A stretch of 64,000 bases of DNA from Larus michahellis (lineage: Eukaryota > Chordata > Aves > Charadriiformes > Laridae), in NCBI RefSeq assembly GCF_964199755.1, contig NC_133917.1:5461967-5525966 (forward strand). The letters run 5' to 3'. The position numbers were made by a program, and so were the translations under genes. The notes under the pieces are model-generated. The model made no database searches. It saw only the letters and a list, made by a program, of their open reading frames with translations, and had not been told where the DNA came from. Below are positions 10,701-23,245 of the stretch, piece by piece (the first letter of the stretch is position 1; every line of letters begins with the position of its first letter).

Positions 10701-13700
10701 TGGATCGTCCAAAAGGGAATGAGTCAAGATTTTGTTTAACTTCAATTTCTGACAACTGCAAAGACAACTGCAAACCCTCTGCAAAACTATAGGCTAAATT
10801 AGGCAGCAAAGCGTGACGGATATAGATCAGTTCTAACATCCCCGTGATTCTGAAATAAACCCCATTTTTCAGAGCTGCAGACATATATTATCTTTTGGGT
10901 GCAGCTCAGCTAGAAGAAGCGACAACTCTCCTCAACTTGAGCCCGCTGCTCAGCTCTGTCCCTCCCCTCCCCGCTCTCCAGGTTGACCAGAGCTACCAGC
11001 AGGAGTTGGAGTCCTGGGCTACTCATTGCCTCGGGGAGGAAGGGCACGAAGGAGGACAGGAGGAGGGCATCATAGAATACCAGGTTGGAAGGGACCTAAA
11101 GGGTCATCTGATCCAGCCTTTCTTGGCAAAGCCCGACCTTTCTCGGCAAAACGAAGGAGAGTGGGGTAGATCTACAGGGTCTTTGATTTTCCTCTTACTG
11201 TTCTGGGTTATACCCTCACCCAATCTGCTTTAGTCTTCCAGCGTCGAAGCCCCATAATGAACCTACTGCAGGGTAGTGCTCTAATGGCTACAAAACTCCT
11301 GAAGGTGAGACGCTGAGCTATGCTTTCCCAGAGCGTGATTATCATTGCCTTGGAAAATTCCAGTATGCCTTTTCCCAGAGAAGCTGTGGCTGCCCCATCC
11401 CTGGAGGGGTTCGAGGCCACATTGGACGGGGCTTGGAGCAACCTGGGCTGGTGGGGGGTGTCCCTGCCCAGGGCAGGGGGTTGCAACTAGATGCTCTTTA
11501 AGGTCCCTTCCAACCCAGACCGTTCTGTGACTCCCAGACTTGTGATTATTCACCTCTTTTTATAATCCTCAACAAGCTGAAGCATATTATACGCTTCTGG
11601 ATCCAGCTGCTCCTTCTGGTTCTGGAGCATTTCTAGCTGCCTCTGCAGGTTGCTGATGTAAGATTGGAAGAAAGAGGTGATATTTCTGCTCTCTTCTGGT
11701 CGGGTACTTTGCTGCTGCAGAAGTTCCCATTTGGCCATCAGAGCCTGGTTCTGCCGCTCAAGACATTGAACCTGAAAGGCAAAGCAGACGAACATCTCAG
11801 CCACTGGAAAGCACCGATGGGAACGCTGACATCAGCATCTGTCCCTGTAGCAAACCAAATCCCAATTAATATTTCCAGCACAGTAACCTCTAGACGTTTG
11901 GTCAGGTGGGACCAGCTGTAGTAACACTGGTACCAACACATGAGACAGCTTGGACTCATGCAGGGGGACACTGCTTTTTTTTCCCCAGTCTGTTGCATAG
12001 GTGTGTGATTTTACTGCTGCTTCTCAAAGTTGACGCTCAAATCTTTGCTGGCTTTTCATTTCTTAAATGCACAATATTTAAGGGGGTGATTGGGGTGGAA
12101 GGACACCCCAGCTGTTTCTGAACTACCTCGGACACCCAAATACATGAGAAGAGTTCGCCCACTCTCAGAAGACCACACAGAACTGCTCTCTTCCTAGGTA
12201 TATCTTGCCGTAGAGAAGAAGGTCAGAAAGACCTGTAACACGCAGAGCTGGTCTTTTTGGAAAACCAGAGGGATAGCATCTCTCCAGCTGGGACACTGAA
12301 CAGGTTGTAACCTGGCAGCTGACATCCAGAAGATTTTAAAAGAGAGTCAAAAACACTCCTATTTTTCAGGACTGAGCACGCTGTAAAACTTCTAGGTGTA
12401 ACCAACGCCTTCTCTGTAGGGTAATACAAGAAGCCCTTAAGTCTTCACGTGTAGGAAATGCTACAAGCTTCCACCCCATGCAGAGACACATGTCACCACC
12501 CAAACAAAGGCCCGTGTCAGGTCTGTGTGGGTGGAAGTGTTTTTGCAGCTGTTCTGTTCCTGTGTCTGTGAGTAGAAATGAGTGAGAAGTTAAAACTGCA
12601 GACAGAGCTGGAAGTGCTGTAGTGTAAGCCAAGGAAAGAGGTAAAGAAGAAAGACGGGGGGGCCGCTGGCCACCTGAAAGAGGCTAGGACCTCCAAGCGA
12701 AGAAGTCATTTGTTGTTTTGTAATTTGGAGAAACGCAACATTTTCCTTTGCTTGAGAAAAAGAAACAGAACACATCAAAGATGACCAAGTCCATCGCCCA
12801 TTTCTCCTGGTAGCACCGAGAATTCTCAGGCCCTGGAGTATTACTAGCCATGCAGAAACCCTCTTCCTCAAAGGAGAAGTGAGTTAATGTGTCAGCGACA
12901 TCCCGGTAGTTTGTTATTGTCCTGCCACAAAAGATGACTCTTATACTTATCCCAGGGCTAAATGCAACTCATGCGGCAGCGTTTATAGCAAGCTATTAAG
13001 ATTTTCACACCAGCATAAGGGAATCCAGCCAACGCTGTGATTTTTGGGGCGAGAAGAGGCAACATAAAGGTGTCCCCGTGACTCACACAGGCAGAGCAGC
13101 ATCCCTTATATTTGCCCCTTCCCAGGTAAGAAGTGAAAAAGAGAACAGGGACTCACCTTATCGATGAATGACGCAAATTTGTTGTTGAGAGCCTTAATCT
13201 GCTCTTTCTCATCTGACCGCACTCTCTGGAACTCGGGGTCAACTTGTACTTGTATTGGCCTCAGCAGGTTGGTGTTGACACGGACCTCCTCGATGCCTCT
13301 GCTAACACCAGCCTGCCCAAAACCCTGTCCAGCCCCTTGTTCACCAAGGGCACTTCTACCGAGGCCTCCTCCAAGTACCTCCCTGCCTGAACTTCCTCCA
13401 CACATGCTACCAAGCCCTGCTTCACCACCTTGAAAGGCTCCCACAAAATATCCTCTTCTGCCAAAGCCCCTATCAAGTTGTCTCCTTCCACCAAATCCCA
13501 GGCACCTTCCATATCCTCTTCCTTCTCCTCCATAGCCTCCACCAGCAGAAACATTCCTAAACCCACCAAGGTTGTGGAGACTCCTGCTGCTATAACCATA
13601 CCCATAACCACTGTATCTTTCTTCTCCTCTGTTGTCTTCACAGTGGCTTATGGTGGATGAACTTCTCCCTCCACCCAGCGTGCCACAGTGAGCAGAAGAA

Positions 13701-13744
13701 GAACTGAAATTCCCATCCCCAAATCTGGAGAAATGTTGGCTCAT
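1..13744 (-). CDS. Gene A: type II keratin with giant Gly/Ser-rich tail (3' end outside window)
   Basis: Nine exons were read from splice sites: 13157-13744, 11554-11771, 10581-10641, 9910-10005, 9389-9553, 9174-9299, 8647-8867, 8423-8451 and 1-7795 (open at the edge). The start is ATG at 13744, giving [10 protein letters not shown]. The head (about residues 1-178) has [10 protein letters not shown] at 52-61. The rod (about 180-491) begins at [11 protein letters not shown] and ends [15 protein letters not shown]. All introns have GT/AG ends and phases match type II keratins; exon 8 is 29 bp rather than the 35 bp of genes B-E. Exon 9 joins in frame and then runs about 2,600 codons without a stop. 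The coded protein is at least 3,099 residues. It should act as a keratin filament partner in a cornifying epithelium (family knowledge). The rod resembles K1/K2 in places ([10 protein letters not shown]) and K78 in others ([15 protein letters not shown]); orthology is unresolved. Exons 1-8 are secure. Tail length depends on correct assembly of repeats. Confidence 0.88.
11068..11150 (-). mobile_element. CR1 LINE 3' fragment in intron 2 of gene A
   Basis: catagaataccaggttgg, followed by aagggacctaaagggtcatctgatccagcc, is the reverse complement of the conserved CR1 3' end. It is short and diverged. Confidence 0.75.
11378..11532 (+). mobile_element. CR1 LINE 3' fragment in intron 2 of gene A
   Basis: The sequence contains tccctggaggggttcgagg, caacctgggctggtgggg and aaggtcccttccaacccag, the usual order of CR1 3'-end motifs in forward orientation. 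It lies about 230 bases from the opposite-strand fragment in the same intron. Confidence 0.8.
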
Positions 13745-13861
13745 AGTGTTGCTTTCAGAGCGTTAAAAGATGATAGAGCAGGTGGGGAAGGTTGTAGCAC
13801 AAGAGGAGAAATGAGAGTGAAGGATCCTCAGCTCCTCTGGTGGGGGTGATGGAAGTTCTCC

Positions 13862-13867
13862 TTTATA
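13862..13867 (-). promoter_or_regulatory. TATA box of gene A
   Basis: The minus strand reads ACGTATAAAGGAG, with TATAAA about 118 bases upstream of the gene A start codon. This matches the TATA-to-ATG distance of genes B-E (122-129 bases), so a 5' UTR of about 90 bases is expected. Confidence 0.75.
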
Positions 13868-16800
13868 CGTTCTGGAGGAGTTAGTCTCCATTCCGTGGTA
13901 ATTAGCAGGTCTTTTAATGTTGTTATTGGGTTTGGTTCATCAGGCAGCAATTAATGGCTGCCTGAAGAGAGGTCAGAGTAAACACCGCACACCAATGGAG
14001 GAATTGTGAAAGTCCCCAAATCCTGCCTGACTCATGAGCTTTGCTCAGATGATATTTCCTTATCTCATTAGCCTGCCCTCCATCATTAATTACAGCTCGC
14101 ACAGTTATCCACGCACATTACCATGGTTTGTTCTCTCGAATTTCCCCACCTCTTTTGGCATGTCATTTCACGAGACACAAGGCCTTGATATTGTCCTTGT
14201 ATTGACTTGGGGGTGGCTCACCTTGCCTCACTGCACCACCAGGAGAACCTCCTACAGACAGGAAAGCAGCTCCCGTAGCTTCCCATTCTCCTTTTTCTCC
14301 CATTCCCAGTATATCCACCCATGAGCAAGTATTGCTTCTGCAGGGAGAGGGAAGGTGTTGCGAAGCTGAAATAGCGTCTAGAAAACAGAAAAAATGTAAT
14401 CTCTCTGTATCCATTTTAGCTTTAAATAAATGGGTACAGGGGTTTAAATGCAAAAGAGAAAGCTCCAAGACAAACTCTAATCAATTAAACCAAACATTTA
14501 ACTATTAAAGATTAAGATGAGGTCACCTTAGGGAACAGGGCAGCCATCACCTCCGCATTCTGGGAGTCTTGGCCCTTCTGCTACAACTGCTCCTGGTCTT
14601 CCACATGGCAGTAGTTAGACCGTGAACTGAAACTACCTGTTGGTGGGTGGCTGTTTTTTAGAGGCCCCAGGCAGCTGAAATACCAAATGCAGAGCAGGGC
14701 TCCAAGCTTTTCTACCCAGATTCTCCCACTGAGCATCTGCCTGATCCATCCTTCTTTCCTCTCCTCATCTCTGTGCAGGACTCCACATTTCCAGCCTGAG
14801 CACACTCCAGCGCAAGACGTGATGGCCGTGGACTCATGAAAAGGCATTTGGGAGCCAGTTCCTGCTGCTGACAATGGCACTGGGAGTCTTCAGCATTGAC
14901 TGATATCTCACAAAGACAACTGAGGGCTGGTCCGCGGTCTCCAAAAGCACTGGTGGAACAATTTCCACATGGCGAGCACCTCCCCTGTGTCCCCTACACA
15001 ACGACGGGAGGAGCTGGGCTTCACCTGAAGGGCTCTTCCTTCCAGAGGGGCTGGGTGAAGCCACACCAGGAACCCTTCAGTTATATAGAGGTTATGTGGT
15101 CAGGGCTTTGTAATCCCTGGCTCCACTGGGAAAGCGCCTCATAAATCCCCTAAATGAAAGGTTTGTAGAGGGAGTTATGAGCTGTTATTAGGCCAGCTGA
15201 TATATCTAGAAGCGGACAAGATTTTGGGCACTCAGTGACCAGATGAAGGGCTTTTTCCAGCAGTAGACACAGTGTTCTCCAGACAGCCAGATGAGAAATA
15301 TTACTTTTCCCTCCCAAACGCAGTCTCTTACGGCCTAACACCAGCAATGGCCAAATGGTAGCCCAGACCTTCCTTTCCTGCTACTTTTTTTTTTAGTAAT
15401 TAAGCTTTAGTGGTTACCTACATTTTACTGAGAATTTCAACCAGATTTTCTACTGATTTTCCCCTTTATATATAAAAGTCTGACTTGGACTGAGAATCAT
15501 GTGCCCCACTGGAAAGAGTAATTATGGTGAACACTAAAAACGTGTAATGACCAGGATTTTAAAGTGAGTGGGGGGGGGGTGGAAAATCTGGAAACAGATC
15601 CGCTTCAACACATTTGGGCAAGGTTTGCCAAAGCATTAGGGTTTTACACAAGATTTTTCCTGTTCTGTTTCAATTGGGCTCAGTATTTTCTAGGTGCTGG
15701 TGCATCTCAAGAGAAACCAATGTAAATTGCCCTCCTTCACTCCCGTATTTCGGTCAAGCTGAAAGGTGCTTCCAGAACCATATCCACTCCCCGCAAAATT
15801 CTCTGTAGGACAAACTGTGTCCGATCAACGCAGAGACTGAAACTCCCGTGTGACCTTGGAGCCATTATTAGGCTCGGGTAACGATTAGGAGGACAACATA
15901 TGACTTAATGTCAGGAGGAGGTGAGACTCTGTGGACCTGACCCATGATTCTCCTTGTGAGGTCTGAGCTGAAGCAGATTAACTAACGATTCCTCAGCAAC
16001 ATGCACTAAAGTCCTAAGGGGTTGCTGGTTTTCACCTGTCTGTAGAGTCTGTGAATGGCTGTTTTGGGTGCAACGCATCTTCGTCCCTTCTCTTTCCATT
16101 TTGAGTGGCTGGTCCCAACGCACACTGCATCAGGCAATACTGCAGGTCACCCACACGGATTTTGGAAGGAAGTGTTACGACCTAGGGGAGGGAACACCCA
16201 CAGACCAAACAAGCCAGCTCCGCGTAGCACAATGGTTAGATAGATGTCTATCCAAAATCACTGCCCTAAATGCATACATCAGCTCACTGCGTGAAGCAAA
16301 CCAGGTGGCAACTCATGCAGAACCACTGCAGTGATCTGAGGCGGCCGTGTCCTGCTTGAGAAGGCCTCCTGCAAACCCTGCATGAGAAGAGCAGCCATCC
16401 CACCCCACGTGCCGCATAATCCAGAGCGTGTAGGCTGCTGTTGTGATCATCGCTGGCACCAGCTCAGCCTTGGCACAACAGACCGAGCCACACCTGGACC
16501 TGTTGAGCTGGCTCTAGAAGCAGCCGTGCATCCAGAGAGATGTCCACGCATCCTGCGGATGAAGGGGGAACTTCCTGTGATACCTCCTTCTTCGCTGCAG
16601 TAAGTTGGCATCGCTCTTGGATGCGCCTCGGTAGCTTCTGCTCTGATCCTTTAAAAGAAACAGCAAAAGAGTTCCCAACATACATGGACGAAAGGGACCA
16701 CAGGTTCAACCAACATCTCCTTACCACAGAGATGGGTTATCACAGAGCCTGCCAGGGGGTGGAAGTCTTCAGGGGACAGTCAAAAAGCCATGAGTCAACC

Positions 16801-16925
16801 TGGCTTTTTGTTGTTAGGGTTTTTCAAAATAAGTTTAAATTGCATCCCAAAAGTTATTCCTGTAAAATTGGCTGCCTGAGCTTCTTGTATAGCTGTTGGA
16901 GCAAGCACAGAACATCCACGTGTTA

Positions 16926-17140
16926 TTCATAGAATCATTATGGTTGGAAGAGACCTTTAAGATCATGAGGTCCAACCCAACACCGCCAAGTTACCACTAA
17001 ACCATGTCCCTCAGCACCACATCTGCACATCTTTCAAATACCTCCAGGGATGGCAACTCAACTGCTTCCCTGGGCAGCCTGTTCCTCCCATCCAGAACAG
17101 TCGGTGAAGCAGGTGATGATGTTCCTTCCATCTGGAGAAG
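16926..17140 (-). mobile_element. CR1 LINE 3' fragment
   Basis: Starts with atagaatcattatggttgg, then agacctttaagatcatgagg, accatgtccctcagcacc and cctccagggatggcaactc, which is the reverse complement of a CR1 3' end. The right limit is approximate. Confidence 0.85.
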
Positions 17141-19584
17141 CCTCTGAGACAGGCAACGTGAGTGAGCCTTTCCAGATGGTCTCGTTTCCCTCTGTGGTCC
17201 ATAAGGGAACCTGGAGACCTCTCTCAACTCCTGGCTTTCAGGTGGTGATGGCAATGCGAGTTGAGCCGTCCTCCATCAGACCCACGCCACAGAGACCGCG
17301 CCAAGGGTTGACATTTTCGAACCATGAAGACAATTCACAAACAGACCCGAGCTTTAGCTCTTTGAGCACAAACGACGCAGGAACCTGCCAGCCTCCACAA
17401 CCCATGTCCCTCTCCGTCCACCTCCCGTCAACCCAAATAATACATGAGAGTAACAAATCCTAGTGCTTGGGCTAATGCTCAAGGAAATGCCTCTACGTTC
17501 GGGCAGGGCCATTTTAGTCAGCTCAAAACAGAAAGCCTAAATGACCAAAATCCTGCAGATGACTCAGAAGAAAGATTTAACTACTTTTCATCACTGCCGA
17601 ACGTAAACTAGGGATCTTTACAAGCCACACTGGCAGAGCAGAGGTGGATAAATACGTACAGTAATGTACTTATTACTATTAAATAAATAGTGCACACCAG
17701 TACAGTGGACACACAGCAGCCTCGTACAGTAGTACATTAATAAATACAATACTTCGATTTAATAGCTGTCCAGATAAAGTAGATAGACACACACAGAGGA
17801 CTGAAATAGGAGATCTTGATCACTGGTTGCCTAAATACCTGCCTAAGTATGGCCCTAAGACACTTAGGAGATGGGACTGAGATCACATAGACGCACTAAT
17901 AAAAATGCCTTTCATCCCACAGACTTTCATTTTCTCCCACCTTCCCCCACAGGGACCAACTATAACCTTTTTCTGTGGCCAGTGGAGGCAGCAAAAGATT
18001 CTGAGGAGAGAACAAAAGGAAGAGAAGTGTCAAAAGCCTTGTAATGGCAGAAGAAAAGTGTGAAATGCTGGTATTCTACCAAAGGTTTATGCTACTTGGT
18101 TCTGAGGTTCCTCATCTCGGAGAGCACCTTGCCTGCAAGAATATATTGTACTAATTACACAGGTGGGAGCAGGAGTACGATCCCCCATCTGTGATTGATG
18201 GTACATAGAGATCAGACGGAGTTTCCCTCACCCAGACCTACATCTGGGTGAGACCGAAAGCTGCTACTGGAAATCAGGCCCCATATCGGGGCATGTTCAG
18301 AATTACACAGTAAAACAGTGAAGGTTCCTGATGAGGAAACTCTAATTAGAGGAGGTCTGGGAAGCCCCTGAGATGGGAGGGCTTTGTTGGGGGTTGATAC
18401 AAGTGGGTGCTGAGTTCAGCTGGTTGGGAACGGCTTTTGGGGGCGGGGGCGGAATGTTCTTTTGCCTTTGGTAAACAGAAGGATTTTGTGGAAATGCTGT
18501 GGTCGAATTGCGCAGAAGCAGGGTGGGGGGACAATGGGAGGTGAGGGGCCAGAGCTGGCCACTCCAAACAACGTGAGCTCAATGGACAGATAAGGAGGAA
18601 CTTGGCACAGGACCTGTCATTGGCGTCTCCATCAGGAGCTGCTCCATAATATGGATGTAAGGAAGCGACCAGCGGACCAGAGCATTTCAGATGACAAGAA
18701 GCAAGAGCACACCTCTGCTTGCATGGGAGGGATTTCTTTTGGAGTGGAGGAAGGACAACAAGTAGAACAAGGTGGAGACCAAGACACAGAGTGGGGAGCG
18801 GTGGAAAGCCTGTGAGGAGCCAGGAGAGCTGCCCTGGAGCCACAAACCTCTCCTGGACCACGCAGCGAGCCTGCGTGATGGCTGTGGATGAGACCTTTGA
18901 CTGTGAGAAAGCCAGGGTTTCATCACCTAGGGACGAGTTCTGCCTGGAGCAGGGTGGGTCGTCTTCTTCCAGGGCAGGTCGCTCCCCATCATGGTCTCGC
19001 CTGTCTGAGACACTTGGAGCAGGGAGAGGGGTGGGCTGTGGTAAGGCTTGATTTTGGTCTTTTGTATTTTTCTGATACAAAACAAAGCGTTACTTTGCCT
19101 TGCAGTCCCATTAACAGATGACTGATGGCTATTTTAATAAATGCCTGATTATTCTGGGTGAACAAGAAAGTAAACAAGTCAATAACTTACTTGTAGACAC
19201 CTATAATATTAAATTATCTATTCAGAAAATACTAATCATAATTAAGATATCTGTCAATCTCTTATTTCCCCTACAAGAATGTGAAAGTATCGATTTAATA
19301 TAGTGTGTGAAAACAGTGAAGTAATTTTTCTGTTGCTGTTATTATTAACAACTACAGTGAGCAGCCGAGGTAGAAGCTTAGGACGTTTTGTACTTTATTG
19401 GCTAACCTAATGCAAAATACCCTACGCTCTGATCCCAGAGAGCCCTTAAAGGCTGAGCAAGTCCTGGTTGCTCCACACACAGCAAACCTGCAGCTGATGC
19501 CCTCGAGCTGGGGCGTGTGGCGCTGGAGCAAGGCAGAGATGAAATCTCCAAAGGGTTTCAGAAGGAGGAGAGATACGGCCTGCA

Positions 19585-19620
19585 GAAAAGAAAAAAAAAA
19601 AAAGAAAGAAAGAAAAATGA
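19585..19620. repeat. A-rich simple repeat with GAAA units
   Basis: A run of A residues passes into (GAAA)n. It is a simple repeat only. Confidence 0.8.
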
Positions 19621-20789
19621 GGATGAAGAGGAAACTGGGTTGAACTTCAGGTTAAATGCACCAGGTGTCATGAGAAAACATGACTTTTCTTTTCCCCCCT
19701 ATGTGCTGCTGCTCCCCAGCAGAAAAATGGTCAATGTACATGGCATCCGTCATATAAAAAAAAGGAATAATATTCAGGCAGCTCCATGATCAAGATCTAA
19801 GTGGGAATAAGCAAAGGGAGTTGCTGAAACTTCGGTAGTTGGCACCAACGATCAGTGCTCACAGGAACGATCTGAGAGTTCAGGGGTTTGGGAGCCACTT
19901 CTAGGAGGAGCCCAGGACAAGCAGCTGAACCCCACCTGGTCCAACCGTGACCCATGGGGTCTGATCACCCATGGTGGGGTTCATCTCGCTGCACCAGACC
20001 CACTGAAGCCGTGGGGAAGGAGAGGCTGGATTCACCCCATTCAGCTGAGCCCGTCCCCTCCCTCTTCACAAGGTTTCTTTTAGCAGCCAAAGGCATTAAA
20101 CACCCCACTAGTCCCTTCCACTTCCACAAAGTTTAAGGAAATGCGAGAAAAGCTGTTTATGCTCAGTGGATCAGCCCTTCCTAGGTCAGCGGGGAATCAA
20201 TAGCTCACTTGGTCAGAGCAGGGGTAGAGAACATGCTACGAGGACTGCGGCAAGCATCAAAAGACACTGTTTGTGATTGAGAACAATTTTAATAACATCC
20301 CTTCCCACAGGAAGTTGAAACAGCTGGAAATAATTCTGGCAGATGTTCAGAATCCAGTAAACACTCTGATTACAGGCGTACAGAAGAAGTGGGTCCCAGA
20401 GCTGCCTGCTCTGGCCAGAGTGTCATCACATCGGGGAGGTTCACCACACCCAGTCACACTCAGCTGTCACCTGGGGTGGCCTCTCAATTGGCTTAGAGCT
20501 GATAATTAATCCAATCAAGGTCAGACTTTGTGATCAATTGAGTAAATCACTCTTTTGAGTTATTGGAACCTCAATTGCTATCATTAGCTCTGCAGCATCA
20601 ATAACAGCATCCACAGGACAACAAAAGAGGCGGAGAACAGGTACAGCAGCACAAAAAAGCACCAGAACTTTGGTTATTCTCAGACTAGGAAGAGTCACTT
20701 AATGTAGGCATCATGGGATGCCCAACTCTGAAGGTGAGCATTCTGACTCCTCTAAGCCATTTTGGCTCTGTGCAGAGCTGGTGAGGAGA

Positions 20790-21300
20790 TGCAGCCTAGT
20801 TCCACCCCCCCTGCCCTGGGCAGGGACACCTCCCACCAGCCCAGGTTGCTCCAAGCCCCATCCAACCTGGCCTTGAACCCCTCCAGGGATGGGGCAGCCA
20901 CAGCTTCTCTGGGCAACCTGGGCCAGGGGCTCACCACCCTCACAGCCAAGAATTTCTTCCCCACATCTCATCTCAATCTCCCTCTTTCAGTGTAAAACCC
21001 TTCCCCCTCGTCCCATGGCTCCCCTCCCTGCTCCAGAGTCCCTCCCCAGCTTTCCTGGAGCCCCTTGAGGGACTGGAAGGGGCTGGAAGGTCTCCCCGGA
21101 GCCTTCTCTTCTCCAGGCTGAACCCCCCCAGCTCTCTCAGCCTGTCCCCACAGCAGAGGGGCTCCAGCCCTCCCAGCAGCTCCGGGGCCTCCTCCGGCCC
21201 CACTCCAACAGCTCCGTGTCCTTCTGCTGTTGGTGCCCCAGCGCTGGAGGCAGCACTGCAGGGGGGTCTCACAGAGCAGAGGGGCAGAATCACCAAGTCT
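20790..21300 (-). mobile_element. CR1 LINE fragment, about 0.5 kb
   Basis: Reverse-oriented CR1 with ctccagggatggggcagcc, tcttctccaggctgaacccc, tctctcagcctgtcc and a terminal stretch ending near caccaagtctttcccaaacc. It includes part of the reverse-transcriptase ORF 3' end. Edges are approximate. Confidence 0.8.
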
Positions 21301-21922
21301 TTCCCAAACCACGCTCCTTTCCATTCTTCCCACACCAGAAGCAGTCGATAATATACAAGAGTTTTAAATAGTTATTTATTGTCATTGAGAACCTCAGACG
21401 GGGCCATCAGTTGCCTGTGGGAGGTGCTGTACAAGCAAAACCAGAGCCACGTTGTCACCAAAACCCCTTTGGAGCCACAGGGATGCTGGCTCTGTACCTT
21501 GCAGGGAGATAGACTGCTAATGCTTTGCGGTAGAGAGTAATTTAGATCTATCTTTTATGCATTTAAAATATTTTCTGAGCCCTCTAGTGGTGCGTGGCAC
21601 AGTCAGTGCTTTAAAAACCATCCAGAGCAGCAGTTTGCTGCACACCTTGGCTTAAAAATAACCACCGAGCCCTCAGCGTGGCCAAAGGATGCCCAGAGCC
21701 TGAAGTATCCCATTGCGTCTCCCAGTGCTTTGGTAGCCTGGGCTGAGTAACCTCAGCCATCAGAACCAAGCACAAGGTCAACTCCTCTCTCCCTTTTTCC
21801 AATTTTTTTTTTTTATCAGCGCCAATTTTCCTACATAATATTCCATAAAAGAGACCAACCCACCTACCCCCAAATGCCATATCCCCCCACAAGTGTGACA
21901 GTTAAAAAATTGCAACTCCTAC

Positions 21923-22070
21923 CTTGAAAAGAACGGAGGCAATGGTTTTGGTGAAGATCTTGAATTGCTCCGTCTCCAGCACTTGCAGCTCCTGATCTTG
22001 GGGTCAACATCCAGACTGAGGGGTGCCAGGAAGACTGGGTTCAGGGTGACTTCTTGGGTGCCAGCAGATG
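21923..22070 (-). pseudogene. Relic type II keratin exon 1 (3' part)
   Basis: The minus strand encodes GTQEVTLNPVFLAPLSLDVDP, close to the H1 segment before the rod of type II keratins (compare [20 protein letters not shown] in gene E). A one-base frame change follows, then LETEQFKIFTKTIASVLFK, a decayed form of the coil 1A start. A donor-like GTAGGAG follows at 21922, where exon 1 normally ends. I found no matching exon 2 downstream. It is a host gene remnant, not a functional gene. Confidence 0.7.
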
Positions 22071-23079
22071 GGATGGAGAGGAAATAGCTCACCTTTTTCC
22101 AACAAACAACTTGTTTTTACCAAAGAGATTTGCCACACCACCTCAGGAGCACTCAGCACCAATACGCCCTCCCAGCTGAGAGCTTCCAACCTGTAGGAAA
22201 CACTTTGATTCCCACCATTTCTGGAGAGATTTCTACTGCCGAGCACAAAAACCATTTCTTCCTCAGCCCAAAAGGTGTCAAGCAGGCCGTACTGCTGCCA
22301 GGGGTGACACCACCAGAGCCACCCTTGCTCTTGTTCAGCTGCTTCCCTTCAAATGAACAAGGCCATAACACAAAACCAAGCATTCTAAGAGAGGATCAGG
22401 CTATTTCCTCTTTATATGTCTGCGAGGCACTGCGCTTGGTCGGGGAGGTGAAAAGAAAGTAATGCAAGCCAGCTGAAGGGCTTGGTTCCTTGGCTGCCAG
22501 CCCAGCCTTTTCTCCAGCAGATTTCAAACACCTGAGAGCTTATTCTAGGGACTTCAGAGAGCGGTTTTGTAGGGGAAGAGAAAGGGAGGCTGGTCTGGGG
22601 ACCTCCAGGACCAGCACGAAGTGGCTGTCCAAGCTTAAGACAAGGACCGGTTCCTGTTTCAGTCGATTCTGGCCCATATTGAACCCTCTGAAGATCAGGA
22701 AAGGCAGTGAACCGGTAGCTTGGACAGACTTGCCACAAACACGGTAGTTGGCAAATGCAACACCCCGCTTGTCCTCTCATCTTTCATTGGGCTGTCACTT
22801 GTGAGCCATGACTGCACTAAGAATGGAGCCGGTCCTTCCTTTAGGTAGTGGTTTTACTGCACAACCTGAAATTCCCATCTCAGCCTGACCCATAATTTAT
22901 GGGAAAGTCAATTTGTCATCGGCCTGGAGGACAAGAGCGAGTTCAGGTGTGTGTGAGAACGGGGCAGTGTCCCTTGCGCAGGCTGCAAGCCCTCTAGTGG
23001 CACTTCGTGGCCCTGTCTACCCCGTCTTCACCAGCTCTGCCCAGCAAGCCCTGGTCCCCAGGCTGCAGGAGATGCAGAC

Positions 23080-23245
23080 TCGCTTCAACCCATACTTCTA
23101 ACGAGTGGATGTTGTCATGCCATCTCATGCCATCTCATGTCACGTCATGTAGACTTGCTTCAACCCATACTTCTAGTTAAGAGTGGTTGTTGTCATGCTG
23201 TGCCACGCCGTGCCATGTCGTGCCATGCCATGTCACGTCATGTAG
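23080..23245. repeat. Short tandem duplication with (CATGY)-rich tract
   Basis: Two copies, about 75 bases apart, of a unit containing gacttgcttcaacccatact and gttgtcatgc, each followed by degenerate catgcc/catgtc pentamers. Confidence 0.7.

Noticed and set aside
18346-19080. 244-codon minus-strand frame in the A-B interval
   Set aside because: No recognised domain, no splice or promoter support, and a composition typical of chance frames.
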